Positions 1 to 7,714 of a stretch of DNA of 15,669 nucleotides are shown here, one piece after another. The first letter of the stretch is position 1, and each line of letters starts with the position of its first letter. The position numbers were made by a program, and so were the translations under genes. The notes beneath the pieces are model-generated. The model had not been told where the DNA came from. It did not search any database and saw only the letters and a program-made list of their open reading frames with translations. The stretch spans positions 1-15,669 of the forward strand of contig CAMIWY010000005.1 of NCBI GenBank assembly GCA_946402595.1, written 5' to 3'. Origin of the DNA: an uncultured Clostridia bacterium. Lineage in GTDB: Bacteria > Bacillota > Clostridia > Peptostreptococcales > Anaerovoracaceae.

Positions 1-558
1 CTCTGGTTCGTCCCGTTTGCGATACACCAGTACAGGACCAACGCAGGTGACTACTGGTGCTACATGATGTTCACCAACACATATGCTGATGCGGGAAACG
101 GATCGGACCTCTGGAAGGACTATACGGAATATGCCGAATTTGACCTTAAGGAAAAAGACGTTGAGTTCAATGCCGAATCATATTTTGACTACCTTAAAGG
201 CGTAACGGGAAACAGCTACTTTGAGGCCTTCGTCGCATTTGCCGACGGCGGCGTTCTGGACGGCATCACTGCAGGCACGGACTCACTGACCGCGCTGGGC
301 AGGACAGGCAGACTCAAGGACCTGAACAGCGATGAGTGTGCAGCTATCAAGGCGAAATACGGTGACCGGTTCGTATATTCCGTTCCGATAGATAAGGAAT
401 ACAGCACGGATCCGGTACCTGTGGGCATCGATATAAGCGACAGCAGGCTCGTGACAGAGTACGGCGTATATACAGAGCCATGTGCTCTGGGCATAGGAGC
501 CCTGTCTGAGAACGTGGATTCAGTGGAGCTGTTTCTGGACTTCATCTTTGAGAAATAG
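1..558 (+). CDS. C-terminal part of a probable exported protein resembling a solute-binding lobe (5' end outside window)
   Basis: The reading frame is open from the first base of the window, so the gene is truncated at its 5' end. 185 residues are visible, starting LWFVPFAIHQYRTNAG, which may be the end of a membrane anchor. An ATG at 64 lies in frame but has no obvious ribosome binding site, and the open frame upstream argues against it as the start. The visible part has features of bacterial extracellular solute-binding proteins: an aromatic stretch around NSYFEAFVAFADGG, then GRTGRLKDLNSDE, then a VPVGIDISDS segment and a C-terminal helix with ENVDSVELFLDFIFE. It is much shorter than a normal sugar-binding protein, so it may be a one-lobed sensory or accessory protein. 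Its stop codon runs into the ribosome binding site of the next gene, so the two are probably co-transcribed. The family is unnamed to me and the function is unknown; a role with the alpha-galactosidase/YesL block is inference from position. Confidence 0.6.
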   Translation, partial: LWFVPFAIHQYRTNAGDYWCYMMFTNTYADAGNGSDLWKDYTEYAEFDLKEKDVEFNAESYFDYLKGVTGNSYFEAFVAFADGGVLDGITAGTDSLTALGRTGRLKDLNSDECAAIKAKYGDRFVYSVPIDKEYSTDPVPVGIDISDSRLVTEYGVYTEPCALGIGALSENVDSVELFLDFIFEK

Positions 559-570
559 GAGATTCTTTCA

Positions 571-981
571 ATGCTATACTACCTGACATTATTCCTGGTA
601 TTCTGGGCCCTTATATACACATCGGCCAGGTTCCTGAAATACTTCCGTATCGTCAAGGAATACAAGGACGAGACAACGGCGACTGTTCTCTCGGTCAAAA
701 CTCATGAAAACACCGGGAAGAGAGAAGGCCCGGCACTGGACGTGGTCCTCGCATACAAAATCGATGGCGAAGAGCGGCATTCTGAGATCATTGTGCCTGC
801 TGAAAGAGCTTCTGAATATGAGGTTGGCAGCAAAGTCGATATCTGCTATTATGTTGCGGGAAACGGGGCGATCCACATCGCATCGGCAGGCGGCGCAACG
901 AAAAAGATCATGTATGGCTACCTTGCCGCGATCGTTATTGAGATCGTTATATATGTGGTCATCTGGAGAATTCTGTTGTAG
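571..981 (+). CDS. Small two-helix membrane protein, DUF3592-like
   Basis: A 136-residue protein starts at ATG 571, with AGGAG at 557-561 overlapping the stop of the preceding gene, so translation is probably coupled. Residues about 2-22 form a hydrophobic helix (LYYLTLFLVFWALIYT) and residues about 112-135 form a second one (YLAAIVIEIVIYVVIW). Between them lies a roughly 85-residue soluble domain with alternating beta-strand pattern: TATVLSVKTHENTG, then a conserved-looking VVLAYKIDGEERHSE and YEVGSKVDICYY. The layout of helix, small beta domain with an AxV...Y.v.G..Y pattern and helix is that of DUF3592-type proteins of Gram-positive bacteria. Their role is not established, so none is assigned. 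The position just before the alpha-galactosidase suggests co-expression with it. Confidence 0.7.
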   Translation: MLYYLTLFLVFWALIYTSARFLKYFRIVKEYKDETTATVLSVKTHENTGKREGPALDVVLAYKIDGEERHSEIIVPAERASEYEVGSKVDICYYVAGNGAIHIASAGGATKKIMYGYLAAIVIEIVIYVVIWRILL

Positions 982-987
982 CAGACA

Positions 988-1020
988 GCCCCTGTTATTC
1001 TGAAAGCATACCCGAGGGGC
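988..1020 (+). other. Inverted repeat in the leader of the alpha-galactosidase gene
   Basis: GCCCCT at 988-993 can pair with AGGGGC at 1015-1020 around a 21-base loop. There is no T-tract after it, so it is not a good intrinsic terminator. It could stabilise the 3' end of the upstream message or be chance. Confidence 0.3.
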
Positions 1021-1051
1021 GATAATCTAACTTAAAAAGGAGAGAGAAAAT

Positions 1052-3304
1052 ATGAGCATTCTCTTCAATGAAGAACACAACACCATAACGATCAACACTA
1101 AGAATACAAGCTATCAGATGAGGGTATCCTCGGAGGGATTCCTTCAGCATCTGTATTACGGCAAGCGCATCGGAGAAGAGAATTTCCGGTATCTGTACCA
1201 CAACTATGACAGAGCCTGCGCGGGTAATCCGGATGAGGTATTTCCGAACAGAGCTATATCCTTTGATACAATGCCTCAGGAATTTCCCGGCTACGGCGTA
1301 GGAGACTACCGTATACACGCGATCGCTGCGCGCAACGCAGACGGAAGCTATGGAGCTGACTTCAGGTATGCCGGCCACGAGGTAACGAAGGGAAAATACA
1401 AAATCAGCAATCTGCCGTCATCCTATGATTACAGCGGCGATGCTGAGACTCTGACAGTTACTGTAAGCGACAAGGTCACCGGACTTACTCTTGAGCTTCT
1501 GTACGGAGTATTTGAAGAGGAAGACGTGATCACAAGAGCCGTACGCGTAGTCAACAACGGTACCGGCGAGATCGCGCTGGACAGAGCTTTCTCAATGTCG
1601 ATGGATATCCCTTACGGAAAGTGGGACCTGATTCACTTCCACGGCAAGCACGCGCTCGAGAGACAGACTGAGAGAGAGCCTCTGACTCATCTCGTAAAGT
1701 CCGTAGAGTCAAGACGCGGCACATCAAGCCATCAGGAGAATCCGTTCATGATCATCTGTGACCGCAAGGCCGATGAGGAACATGGCAGATGTTACGGCAT
1801 GATGTTCGTATACTCCGGCAGCTTCAAGGCTGAGGCTGAGGTGGATCAGATCAACAGCACGAGAGTCACAATGGGAATACATGATGACCAGTTCGAGTGG
1901 CATCTGATGCCGGGCGAAGTCTTTGAGACACCTGAAGTCATCATGTCGTATTCCGGAGAAGGCCTGACAGGGCTTTCCCATATCTATCATAAATTCATCC
2001 GCAGTAATATCTGCAGAGGAAAGTACCAGTTCAAGAGAAGACCGATACTTCTCAACAGCTGGGAAGCATCATACTTTGACTTCACCGACGAGACTCTGCT
2101 CGAGCTTGCTGATGAGGCGGCAAAGATCGGAGTCGAGATGCTCGTTCTCGATGACGGCTGGTTCGGCGACAGAAACAGCGACAATGCCGGACTCGGTGAC
2201 TGGTATGTAAATGAGAATAAGATAAAGTGCGGACTTAAGAGCCTGGTAGAGCAGGTAAATGCCAAGGGCCTGAAGTTCGGAATCTGGATGGAGCCGGAGA
2301 TGATCAATGAGGACTCCGATCTGTACAGAGCTCATCCTGACTGGGCCTTCGCGATGCCGGGACGCAAGCCTGCACGTTCAAGGAACCAGCTGGTACTCGA
2401 CCTGTCAAGGAAGGAAGTCGTTGATTACGTATACGACTGCATGGCAAAGATCCTCTCCGAGAACAACATTGAGTACCTGAAGTGGGACATGAACAGATCG
2501 CTATCAGATGTATACTCGGCAGCTCTTCCGGCTGCCCGTCAGGGAGAGACAATGCACAGGTTCATGCTCGGTCTGTATGACCTTATGGGCCGCATCACTG
2601 AGAACTTCCCTGACGTGCTCGTAGAGGGATGCTCAGGCGGCGGAGCCCGCTTTGACGCAGGGATCCTCTGCTATTCGCCGCAGATCTGGTGCTCTGACGA
2701 CACAGATCCGATACACAGACTGAACATCCAGTACGGAACATCATTCGGATATCCGGTCAGCACAGTGGGGTCACATGTTTCCGCTTCGCCTAACCATCAG
2801 ACAGGCAGGAGCACACCGATCCACACAAGAGCTGTAGTGGCTATGTCAGGTACGTTCGGATATGAGCTGGATCCAGCCAAGCTCAGCGATGAAGAGAAGG
2901 AAGAGATCCGCGATCAGATCAGGATATTCGACAAGTACTATGACCTGATCCAGGGAGGCCTGTATTACAGACTCTCGGAAATCGGCGAGGAACCGTACGA
3001 AGCGTGGGAGTTCGCTGCAGAAGACGGCAGCGAGGCACTGCTCAATGTGGTAGTTACCAATATCCAGCCGAATCAGGCGCTTATCAACATCAGACTCAAG
3101 GGCCTCGATCCTGATGCTGTATATGAGCTCACGGATGAGTCGGAGAAGTACTTCTCAAGAATTCCGACGATGTACACCGAGGAGATCCACAAGCACGAGA
3201 AGACCCTGTTCAGGGGTGACGCGCTGATGTATGCCGGATATACATTTGAGATGGTATTCGGAGATTATCCTGCGATGCAGCTTCACTTCCGCAGGGTAAA
3301 GTAA
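1052..3304 (+). CDS. Alpha-galactosidase, glycoside hydrolase family 36
   Basis: A 750-residue enzyme hydrolyses terminal alpha-1,6-galactose from melibiose, raffinose and stachyose. The length is typical of bacterial cytoplasmic GH36 tetramers (about 730-750 residues), and there is no signal peptide. The N-terminal beta-sandwich domain occupies about residues 1-320. The TIM barrel follows, with the LDDGWFG motif (D367-D368 near W370), the nucleophile D479 in LKWDMNR and the CSGGGARFD motif from C527. The acid/base aspartate lies in WCSDDTDP (D549, with D550 next). The remaining 110 or so residues form a C-terminal beta domain. ATG 1052 is preceded by AAAAAGGAGAG at about 1035-1045, an excellent ribosome binding site. 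The YesL gene follows after 16 bases. With the sugar ATPase and the sucrose-cleaving operon downstream, raffinose-family sugars are the likely diet. The family call is firm; the exact substrate is inferred. Confidence 0.97.
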   Translation: MSILFNEEHNTITINTKNTSYQMRVSSEGFLQHLYYGKRIGEENFRYLYHNYDRACAGNPDEVFPNRAISFDTMPQEFPGYGVGDYRIHAIAARNADGSYGADFRYAGHEVTKGKYKISNLPSSYDYSGDAETLTVTVSDKVTGLTLELLYGVFEEEDVITRAVRVVNNGTGEIALDRAFSMSMDIPYGKWDLIHFHGKHALERQTEREPLTHLVKSVESRRGTSSHQENPFMIICDRKADEEHGRCYGMMFVYSGSFKAEAEVDQINSTRVTMGIHDDQFEWHLMPGEVFETPEVIMSYSGEGLTGLSHIYHKFIRSNICRGKYQFKRRPILLNSWEASYFDFTDETLLELADEAAKIGVEMLVLDDGWFGDRNSDNAGLGDWYVNENKIKCGLKSLVEQVNAKGLKFGIWMEPEMINEDSDLYRAHPDWAFAMPGRKPARSRNQLVLDLSRKEVVDYVYDCMAKILSENNIEYLKWDMNRSLSDVYSAALPAARQGETMHRFMLGLYDLMGRITENFPDVLVEGCSGGGARFDAGILCYSPQIWCSDDTDPIHRLNIQYGTSFGYPVSTVGSHVSASPNHQTGRSTPIHTRAVVAMSGTFGYELDPAKLSDEEKEEIRDQIRIFDKYYDLIQGGLYYRLSEIGEEPYEAWEFAAEDGSEALLNVVVTNIQPNQALINIRLKGLDPDAVYELTDESEKYFSRIPTMYTEEIHKHEKTLFRGDALMYAGYTFEMVFGDYPAMQLHFRRVK

Positions 3305-3320
3305 GGCAGAGAGGAGCAAA

Positions 3321-4043
3321 ATGAATCCGTTAGTAAGAGGATTTCTGGATAACGACAGCTATTTCGGCAGGTTCATGACGAAATTCGGCATAATCATAGG
3401 CGCGAACCTCATGTTCGTTGTCTTCAGTCTGCCGGTATTTACGATAGGTGCAGGTCTGACTGCGCTGTATCATGTCATGTTCAGAACGCTGAGAAGCGGC
3501 GGAGTGGTCAACCCGTTCAAGGAATTCTGGAAGGGGTTCAAAACGAACTTCAGGCAGGCTACGATATCCTGGCTCGTATTCGTATTCATTACGGGATTCC
3601 TGACCGTTGACCTTCAGATCTGCGCTCAGGCGACTGGGCCTGTCAGACACCTCCGTTTTGCAATATATGCGATAATGGCAGCTGTCATCTTCCTGTATCT
3701 CTATCTGCTGCCGACCATGGCGGCCTTTGAGGATACGATACCCCACCTCATAAGGAATGCGATGTACTTCATCGCGAAGAAGCCTCTGAGGTTCGTGGTG
3801 ATCGCGTTCTTCGACATCTTCCCGCTGGTCCTGACCTATACGGATCTGAAGATGATGCCGCTGTATGCATTTATCTGGGCGATGTGCGGATTCGGCCTTC
3901 TGGCCATGCTCGGAGCGACTCTTCTGCTGCCGGTATTCAAGCCTTTCCTTCCGGTCGTCGATTCAGACGGAGACTTTGTGGCAGACCCTAATGAAGACGA
4001 GTATTCATCAGTGGATGATCTCAGAGAACTTGATGGATTCTAA
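3321..4043 (+). CDS. YesL/DUF624 family membrane protein
   Basis: A 240-residue integral membrane protein starts at ATG 3321, with GAGGAG at 3311-3316 just after the alpha-galactosidase stop. The N-terminus carries the family layout: a short cytoplasmic segment ending F.RFM.K, a helix IIIGANLMFVVFSLPVF, the TIGAGLTALYHV motif, then RTLRSGG and FKEFWKGFKTNFRQA before the next helix. About five membrane segments follow (near residues 22-42, 82-100, 112-132, 155-172 and 180-205). The C-terminal 30 residues are acidic and soluble, ending about 25 residues beyond the usual family length. YesL proteins are regularly found with sugar ABC transporters and glycoside hydrolases in Bacillota. Their molecular role is not settled, so the call is to family only. 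It is probably co-transcribed with the upstream enzyme. Confidence 0.9.
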   Translation: MNPLVRGFLDNDSYFGRFMTKFGIIIGANLMFVVFSLPVFTIGAGLTALYHVMFRTLRSGGVVNPFKEFWKGFKTNFRQATISWLVFVFITGFLTVDLQICAQATGPVRHLRFAIYAIMAAVIFLYLYLLPTMAAFEDTIPHLIRNAMYFIAKKPLRFVVIAFFDIFPLVLTYTDLKMMPLYAFIWAMCGFGLLAMLGATLLLPVFKPFLPVVDSDGDFVADPNEDEYSSVDDLRELDGF

Positions 4044-4046
4044 TAC

Positions 4047-4058
4047 GTTTTCGGAAAC
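4047..4058 (+). other. Near-palindrome after the YesL gene
   Basis: GTTTTCGGAAAC is a 12-base near-palindrome with a central CG, four bases after the YesL stop codon. As RNA it could form a 4-bp stem with a TCGG loop followed by ATTTTC, a weak terminator at best. As DNA it resembles the general form of LacI-family operators. It lies about 60 bases upstream of the ATPase -10. Neither role is proven. Confidence 0.25.
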
Positions 4059-4108
4059 ATTTTCACATAAAAACTCAACAAAACCATATGTTATTGCTTG
4101 TATCCATG

Positions 4109-4117
4109 TGATATTAT
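4109..4117 (+). promoter_or_regulatory. Extended -10 promoter for the sugar ABC ATPase gene
   Basis: TG at 4109-4110, one base, then TATTAT at 4112-4117 make an extended -10 element (5 of 6 matches to TATAAT). No good -35 is seen: TTATTG at 4091-4096 gives a 15-base spacer. Transcription would start near 4124, leaving a leader of about 178 bases before the ATPase start codon. Confidence 0.45.
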
Positions 4118-4123
4118 GACATC

Positions 4124-4301
4124 ACCAATACCATGGCGTTGATTCACTCCACTTAATGGACAGCGTGCATGAAAAAAAGGAGGAAAAAACCGTTCGGCTC
4201 ACGGTGCGGCAGTGTGGAGACCTGTCGTAATGCATTTACTCTTTTACCGGGTACTTGTGAGGCACTCGTTAGCGGAGGCTGGGGTGTTAGAGTCGGGAAA
4301 T
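4124..4301 (+). promoter_or_regulatory. Long structured leader of the sugar ABC ATPase gene
   Basis: This stretch of about 178 bases contains no supported gene but several possible stem-loops. CGTTG near 4137 can pair with CAGCG near 4161 (one wobble). ACCGT 4189-4193 pairs with ACGGT 4201-4205. GCGGCAG 4206-4212 pairs with CTGTCGT 4222-4228 (two wobbles, 9-base loop). A perfect ribosome binding site AGGAGG sits at 4178-4183 with no start codon at a usable distance. A second one, CGGAGG at 4273-4278, lies 5 bases before an in-frame GTG at 4284. The function is unknown; translational control or a recent insertion are the two readings. Confidence 0.4.
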
Positions 4302-5456
4302 ATGTCAGAAGTATTGATCAAAGACATGAAGAAGGTGTATGACAACAGCGTTACTGCTGTACATGACTTCAACCTGCACATCGCAGACAAGGAGTTCATC
4401 GTACTGGTAGGACCATCCGGCTGTGGTAAGTCCACATCCCTGCGTATGGTAGCTGGTCTTGAGGACATCTCCGGTGGAGAGCTGTACATCGACGGAAAGC
4501 TGTGCAACGATATCGCCGCAAAGGACAGAGATATCGCAATGGTATTCCAGAACTACGCTCTGTATCCGCATATGTCCGTCTATGACAACATGGCGTTCGC
4601 GCTCAAGCTCAAGAAGACACCTTCGGATGAAATCGACAAGAAGGTTCGTGAGGTAGCTGAGATCCTTGACATCACACAGTACCTTGACCGTAAGCCTAAG
4701 GCTCTGTCCGGCGGACAGCGTCAGCGTGTAGCTATCGGTCGTGCCATGGTCCGTGACCCTAAGGTATTCCTTATGGACGAGCCTCTGTCAAACCTTGATG
4801 CTAAGCTGCGTAACCAGATGCGTGCTGAGATCATCAAGCTCCGTAAGCGTATCAACACAACATTCATGTACGTAACACATGACCAGACTGAGGCTATGAC
4901 TCTTGGGGACCGTATCGTCATCATGAAAGACGGCTATGTAAATCAGATCGGTACACCACAGGATCTGTTCGACCGTCCGGTCAACCTGTTCGTAGCAGGC
5001 TTCATCGGAATGCCTGTAATGAACTTCTTCGAGGGCTGCAAGCTCGAGCTCAAGGATGGCGTATACTATGCAAACATCAAGGGCGAAGAGTTCAAGCTCA
5101 GCGACTTCCAGCAGAAGGCTCTGAAGGCTAACGGACAGCAGCCATGCGACATCGTTGCAGGTATCCGTCCGCAGCACATCAGAATCGGTGAAGGAAACCT
5201 CAGCGGTGAAGTAGAAGTATCCGAGATGCTCGGATCAGAAGTAGACCTGCACGTAAACTGCGGCGGAGACGACGTAGTTATGGTACTCCAGACAGTAGAT
5301 CTTGATCAGGATGTATCCATCGGAGCAAAGGTCAACTTCACAACACAGCCGAGACTGATCCAGCTCTTCGACAAAGAGACAGGCAACAACCTGATCTGGT
5401 ATGATGCTGAGTCAGTAGCAGCTAATTCACCTAAGTGCAAGGACTACGATTTCTAG
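4302..5456 (+). CDS. msmK: Sugar ABC transporter ATP-binding protein, MsmK/UgpC family
   Basis: This is the cytoplasmic ATPase that powers carbohydrate ABC importers and is often shared among several permeases in Bacillota. The 384-residue protein shows Walker A GPSGCGKST (37-45), Q-loop Q83, signature LSGGQ (135-139), Walker B VFLMDEP (155-161), D-loop SNLDA (163-167) and the switch histidine H193. A C-terminal MalK-type regulatory (TOBE-like) region follows from about residue 235. Length fits the family (about 365-385). The start at ATG 4302 matches where the family begins (MSEVLIKDMKKVY). However, the better ribosome binding site CGGAGG 4273-4278 points to GTG 4284 (six more residues), and the frame stays open back to GTG 4212. 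14 of 17 arginines are CGT, unlike its neighbours, suggesting high expression. No permease or binding protein gene is adjacent, in line with a shared ATPase. The symbol is by family resemblance. Confidence 0.95.
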   Translation: MSEVLIKDMKKVYDNSVTAVHDFNLHIADKEFIVLVGPSGCGKSTSLRMVAGLEDISGGELYIDGKLCNDIAAKDRDIAMVFQNYALYPHMSVYDNMAFALKLKKTPSDEIDKKVREVAEILDITQYLDRKPKALSGGQRQRVAIGRAMVRDPKVFLMDEPLSNLDAKLRNQMRAEIIKLRKRINTTFMYVTHDQTEAMTLGDRIVIMKDGYVNQIGTPQDLFDRPVNLFVAGFIGMPVMNFFEGCKLELKDGVYYANIKGEEFKLSDFQQKALKANGQQPCDIVAGIRPQHIRIGEGNLSGEVEVSEMLGSEVDLHVNCGGDDVVMVLQTVDLDQDVSIGAKVNFTTQPRLIQLFDKETGNNLIWYDAESVAANSPKCKDYDF

Positions 5457-5482
5457 TCAATAACGGACGACTGTAAAGTCAT

Positions 5483-5513
5483 AAAAATAGCGGATCCACT
5501 CCGCTATTTTTTT
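5483..5513 (+). terminator. Intrinsic terminator of the sugar ABC ATPase gene
   Basis: A perfect 12-bp stem pairs 5483-5494 (ending ATAGCGGA) with 5500-5511 (starting TCCGCTAT). The loop is TCCAC and the hairpin ends in a run of seven T. It separates this gene from the dehydrogenase operon. Confidence 0.93.
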
Positions 5514-5613
5514 ACCTGTGATTATAGTAAAATTAACACAATATCGGCAAACCTGATACCGGAGATACAGCGTCAGCTTATATATGACAACTGAGGCAGA
5601 GCAGGAGCGTAAA

Positions 5614-6681
5614 ATGAAAGGGAAAATGACTGGAGCAGTGCTTCCGGGGAACAGCACAGTAGAGTTAAGGGAATTTGATATTCCAACGCCGGGGCACGGG
5701 CAGGTACTGGTCAGGACCAAGGCGTCAACAATATGCGGTTCAGACATCCGGGCAATTTACAGGGCACATGTCGGAAAAGGCCCCGAAGGTTATCAGCCGG
5801 GAACCATTGCCGGGCACGAACCGTGCGGCATCATCGTCGAAGAGGGCGAGGGCCTCAAGCGGTTCAAAAAAGGCGACCGTGTCATCGTGTATCATATTTC
5901 AGGATGCGGGGTATGCCATGACTGCAGGAGAGGTTTTTTCATCTCGTGTAAGAGCGAACACCGGGCAGCCTACGGGTGGCAGAGAGACGGCGGCATGGCT
6001 CCGTACATCCTCTGTGATGAGAAGGATCTTATCGCTTTGCCTGATGAGCTGACATACGAAGACGGCGCTCAGGTGGCCTGCGGATTCGGAACAAGCTATG
6101 AAGCGCTCATGAAAATCGGTGTTTCGGGTAATGACCGCGTGCTCGTCACGGGACTCGGCCCTGTCGGACTTGCCACGCTCATGCTGGCCAAAGCAATGGG
6201 ATGCGATGAGACGATCGGCTGTGATGTGAATCCGGACCGCCTGCAGCTGGCTAAAGATCTCGGCCTGGCGGACCACATATTCGATTCCTCGGATCCTGAG
6301 CGCTGCGAGGCGGAGATAATGGAAGTTACCGGAGGATATGGCTGTGAGCGTACGATCGACTGCTCAGCCAACAATCAGGCCAGAGCGCTGGCCATACGTT
6401 GCACCAGAGAGTGGGGCAGAAATGCCATGGTAGGTGAAGGCAATGATGTTACTTTCAATCCTTCCCCTGATCTCATGCATGGACAGAAGAGTATATTCGG
6501 TTCATGGGTCACTTCGCTGTGGCGAATGGAGGATCTGGTTGAGCATCTTGTGCGCTGGGGCATCCATCCGGACAGGCTGATCACCCACCGCTTTGAGCTT
6601 AAGGACGCATCAGAGGCATACAGACTGATGGCCTCGGGAAAGTGCGGCAAAGTAGCTGTAGTTTTCCCTGACGAAGAATAG
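5614..6681 (+). CDS. Zinc-dependent alcohol/polyol dehydrogenase (MDR family)
   Basis: A 355-residue NAD(P)-dependent medium-chain dehydrogenase. ATG 5614 is chosen because AGGAG at 5602-5606 is correctly spaced; an upstream in-frame ATG at 5584 lacks one. Catalytic zinc ligands are C41 (ICGSD), H68 (in GHE, with E69) and probably C156 (ACGFGT). The structural zinc site is C98, C101, C104 and C112. The Rossmann motif is GLGPVG (180-185), and D204 at the end of the second strand favours NAD over NADP. C156 in place of the glutamate seen in classical sorbitol dehydrogenases makes it more alcohol-dehydrogenase-like, so the substrate is uncertain: polyol, secondary alcohol or sugar derivative. 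It is the first gene of an operon with an aldo/keto reductase, a fructokinase-like kinase and a GH13_4 enzyme, which favours a sugar-related substrate. Confidence 0.92.
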   Translation: MKGKMTGAVLPGNSTVELREFDIPTPGHGQVLVRTKASTICGSDIRAIYRAHVGKGPEGYQPGTIAGHEPCGIIVEEGEGLKRFKKGDRVIVYHISGCGVCHDCRRGFFISCKSEHRAAYGWQRDGGMAPYILCDEKDLIALPDELTYEDGAQVACGFGTSYEALMKIGVSGNDRVLVTGLGPVGLATLMLAKAMGCDETIGCDVNPDRLQLAKDLGLADHIFDSSDPERCEAEIMEVTGGYGCERTIDCSANNQARALAIRCTREWGRNAMVGEGNDVTFNPSPDLMHGQKSIFGSWVTSLWRMEDLVEHLVRWGIHPDRLITHRFELKDASEAYRLMASGKCGKVAVVFPDEE

Positions 6682-6691
6682 GAGAGGATCC

Positions 6692-7666
6692 ATGAGTACC
6701 GGAAATATCCCGTCATATACGCTGTTTGATGGAGGAAAGATCCCCTGCATAGGCATGGGGACCTTCGGATCGGATCGCGTATGCGCCGAAGATGTAGCGC
6801 ACGCAGTTGCCGGCGGCATCCGCTGCGGATTCCGCCTGATAGACTGTGCTTCCTGCTATGGAAATGAACAGGAGATAGGAGCCGAATTCGAAAAACTATT
6901 CGAAGAAGGGGCCGTGAAGAGAGAGGAACTCTTCATAATGAGCAAGGTGTGGAATGACATGCACCGTGATGTCAGAGCATCCTGCAGAAAGAGCATCGAA
7001 GACCTGCGCTGCGGCTACCTTGACATGCTGTTCATACACTGGCCGTTCCCTAATTACCACGCTCCGGGATGTGACGGCGATGCGAGGAATCCCGATTCGA
7101 GACCTTTTTCGGCTGAAGAATTTCTGGACACGTACCGTCAGCTTGAAGCACTGGTCAGAGAGGGCCTTATTCGGTATATCGGGATTTCGAATATGACAAT
7201 AAAGAAGCTGGAGGCGGTTCTCGGGCAGCTGACCATACCGCCGGCTGCCTGTGAATCCGAGATACATCCGTGCTTCGGACAGGCTGAGCTGGTTGACTAT
7301 CTTAAGCAGAAGGGCATACTCCCTATCGGATACATGCCGCTCGGCTCTCCGAGGAGACCTGAACGGGATATAGCGCCGGAAGACGTTGTGGACATGCAAC
7401 AGCCGGCACTTCAGAAGATCGCTGAGGAACATGGATGCCATCCTGCTGAGATATGCATAAAGTGGTCACTGCAGAGGGGAATACTTCCTATACCGTTCTC
7501 AGTAAATCACTACGAAAACAATCTGCGTGCCGTGGGCACAGATCCTCTGAGTGAGGATGAGATGGCCGCGATATCAGCTCTGGAATGCGGCAACCGCCTG
7601 GTGAAGGGCCAGGTGTTCCTGTGGGAAGGAGCAGAAGACTGGCATGACCTGTGGGACGAAGACTGA
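6692..7666 (+). CDS. Aldo/keto reductase
   Basis: A 324-residue (alpha/beta)8-barrel oxidoreductase of the AKR superfamily, expected to use NADPH to reduce aldehydes or ketones. The full catalytic tetrad is present: D51 (RLIDCA), Y56 (CYGNEQEIG), K85 (FIMSKVWN) and H116 (LFIHWP). Other AKR signatures are IPCIGMGTFG near the start, IRYIGISNM in the middle, and a C-terminal cofactor region with IPFSVNHYENNLRA. ATG 6692 follows AGGAGAGG at 6680-6687, which overlaps the stop of the dehydrogenase gene (10 bases between genes), so the pair is tightly co-expressed. An insertion after WPFPNYHAPG suggests a subfamily-specific loop. Pairing with a dehydrogenase suggests an oxidation-reduction couple on one sugar or polyol. 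The substrate is not known; aldose reductase-like activity is one option. Confidence 0.93.
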   Translation: MSTGNIPSYTLFDGGKIPCIGMGTFGSDRVCAEDVAHAVAGGIRCGFRLIDCASCYGNEQEIGAEFEKLFEEGAVKREELFIMSKVWNDMHRDVRASCRKSIEDLRCGYLDMLFIHWPFPNYHAPGCDGDARNPDSRPFSAEEFLDTYRQLEALVREGLIRYIGISNMTIKKLEAVLGQLTIPPAACESEIHPCFGQAELVDYLKQKGILPIGYMPLGSPRRPERDIAPEDVVDMQQPALQKIAEEHGCHPAEICIKWSLQRGILPIPFSVNHYENNLRAVGTDPLSEDEMAAISALECGNRLVKGQVFLWEGAEDWHDLWDED

Positions 7667-7714
7667 TACTGATGATCATAAGACAACGATCTGAGACAAG
7701 AAAGGCTTGATGAA

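Noticed and set aside
1000..1014. Catabolite-control (cre) site in front of the alpha-galactosidase
   Set aside because: TGAAAGCATACC shares only part of the consensus and lacks the central CG.
4212..4301. N-terminal extension of the sugar ATPase from GTG 4212 or ATG 4230
   Set aside because: The extra residues are absent from the family and neither codon has a ribosome binding site at a useful distance. GTG 4284 remains a possible start.
4169..4342. A 57-codon frame in the ATPase leader starting with a run of lysine and arginine codons
   Set aside because: Its own start overlaps the A-rich AGGAGG, it has no upstream ribosome binding site, it runs into the ATPase gene out of frame, and its residues resemble no known peptide.
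5517..5533. TATAGT and TAAAAT as the promoter of the dehydrogenase operon
   Set aside because: Each matches a -10 at 5 of 6 positions, but no -35 or extended TG is correctly placed and the expected -35 falls in the upstream terminator. The operon must have a promoter near here, but I cannot fix it.
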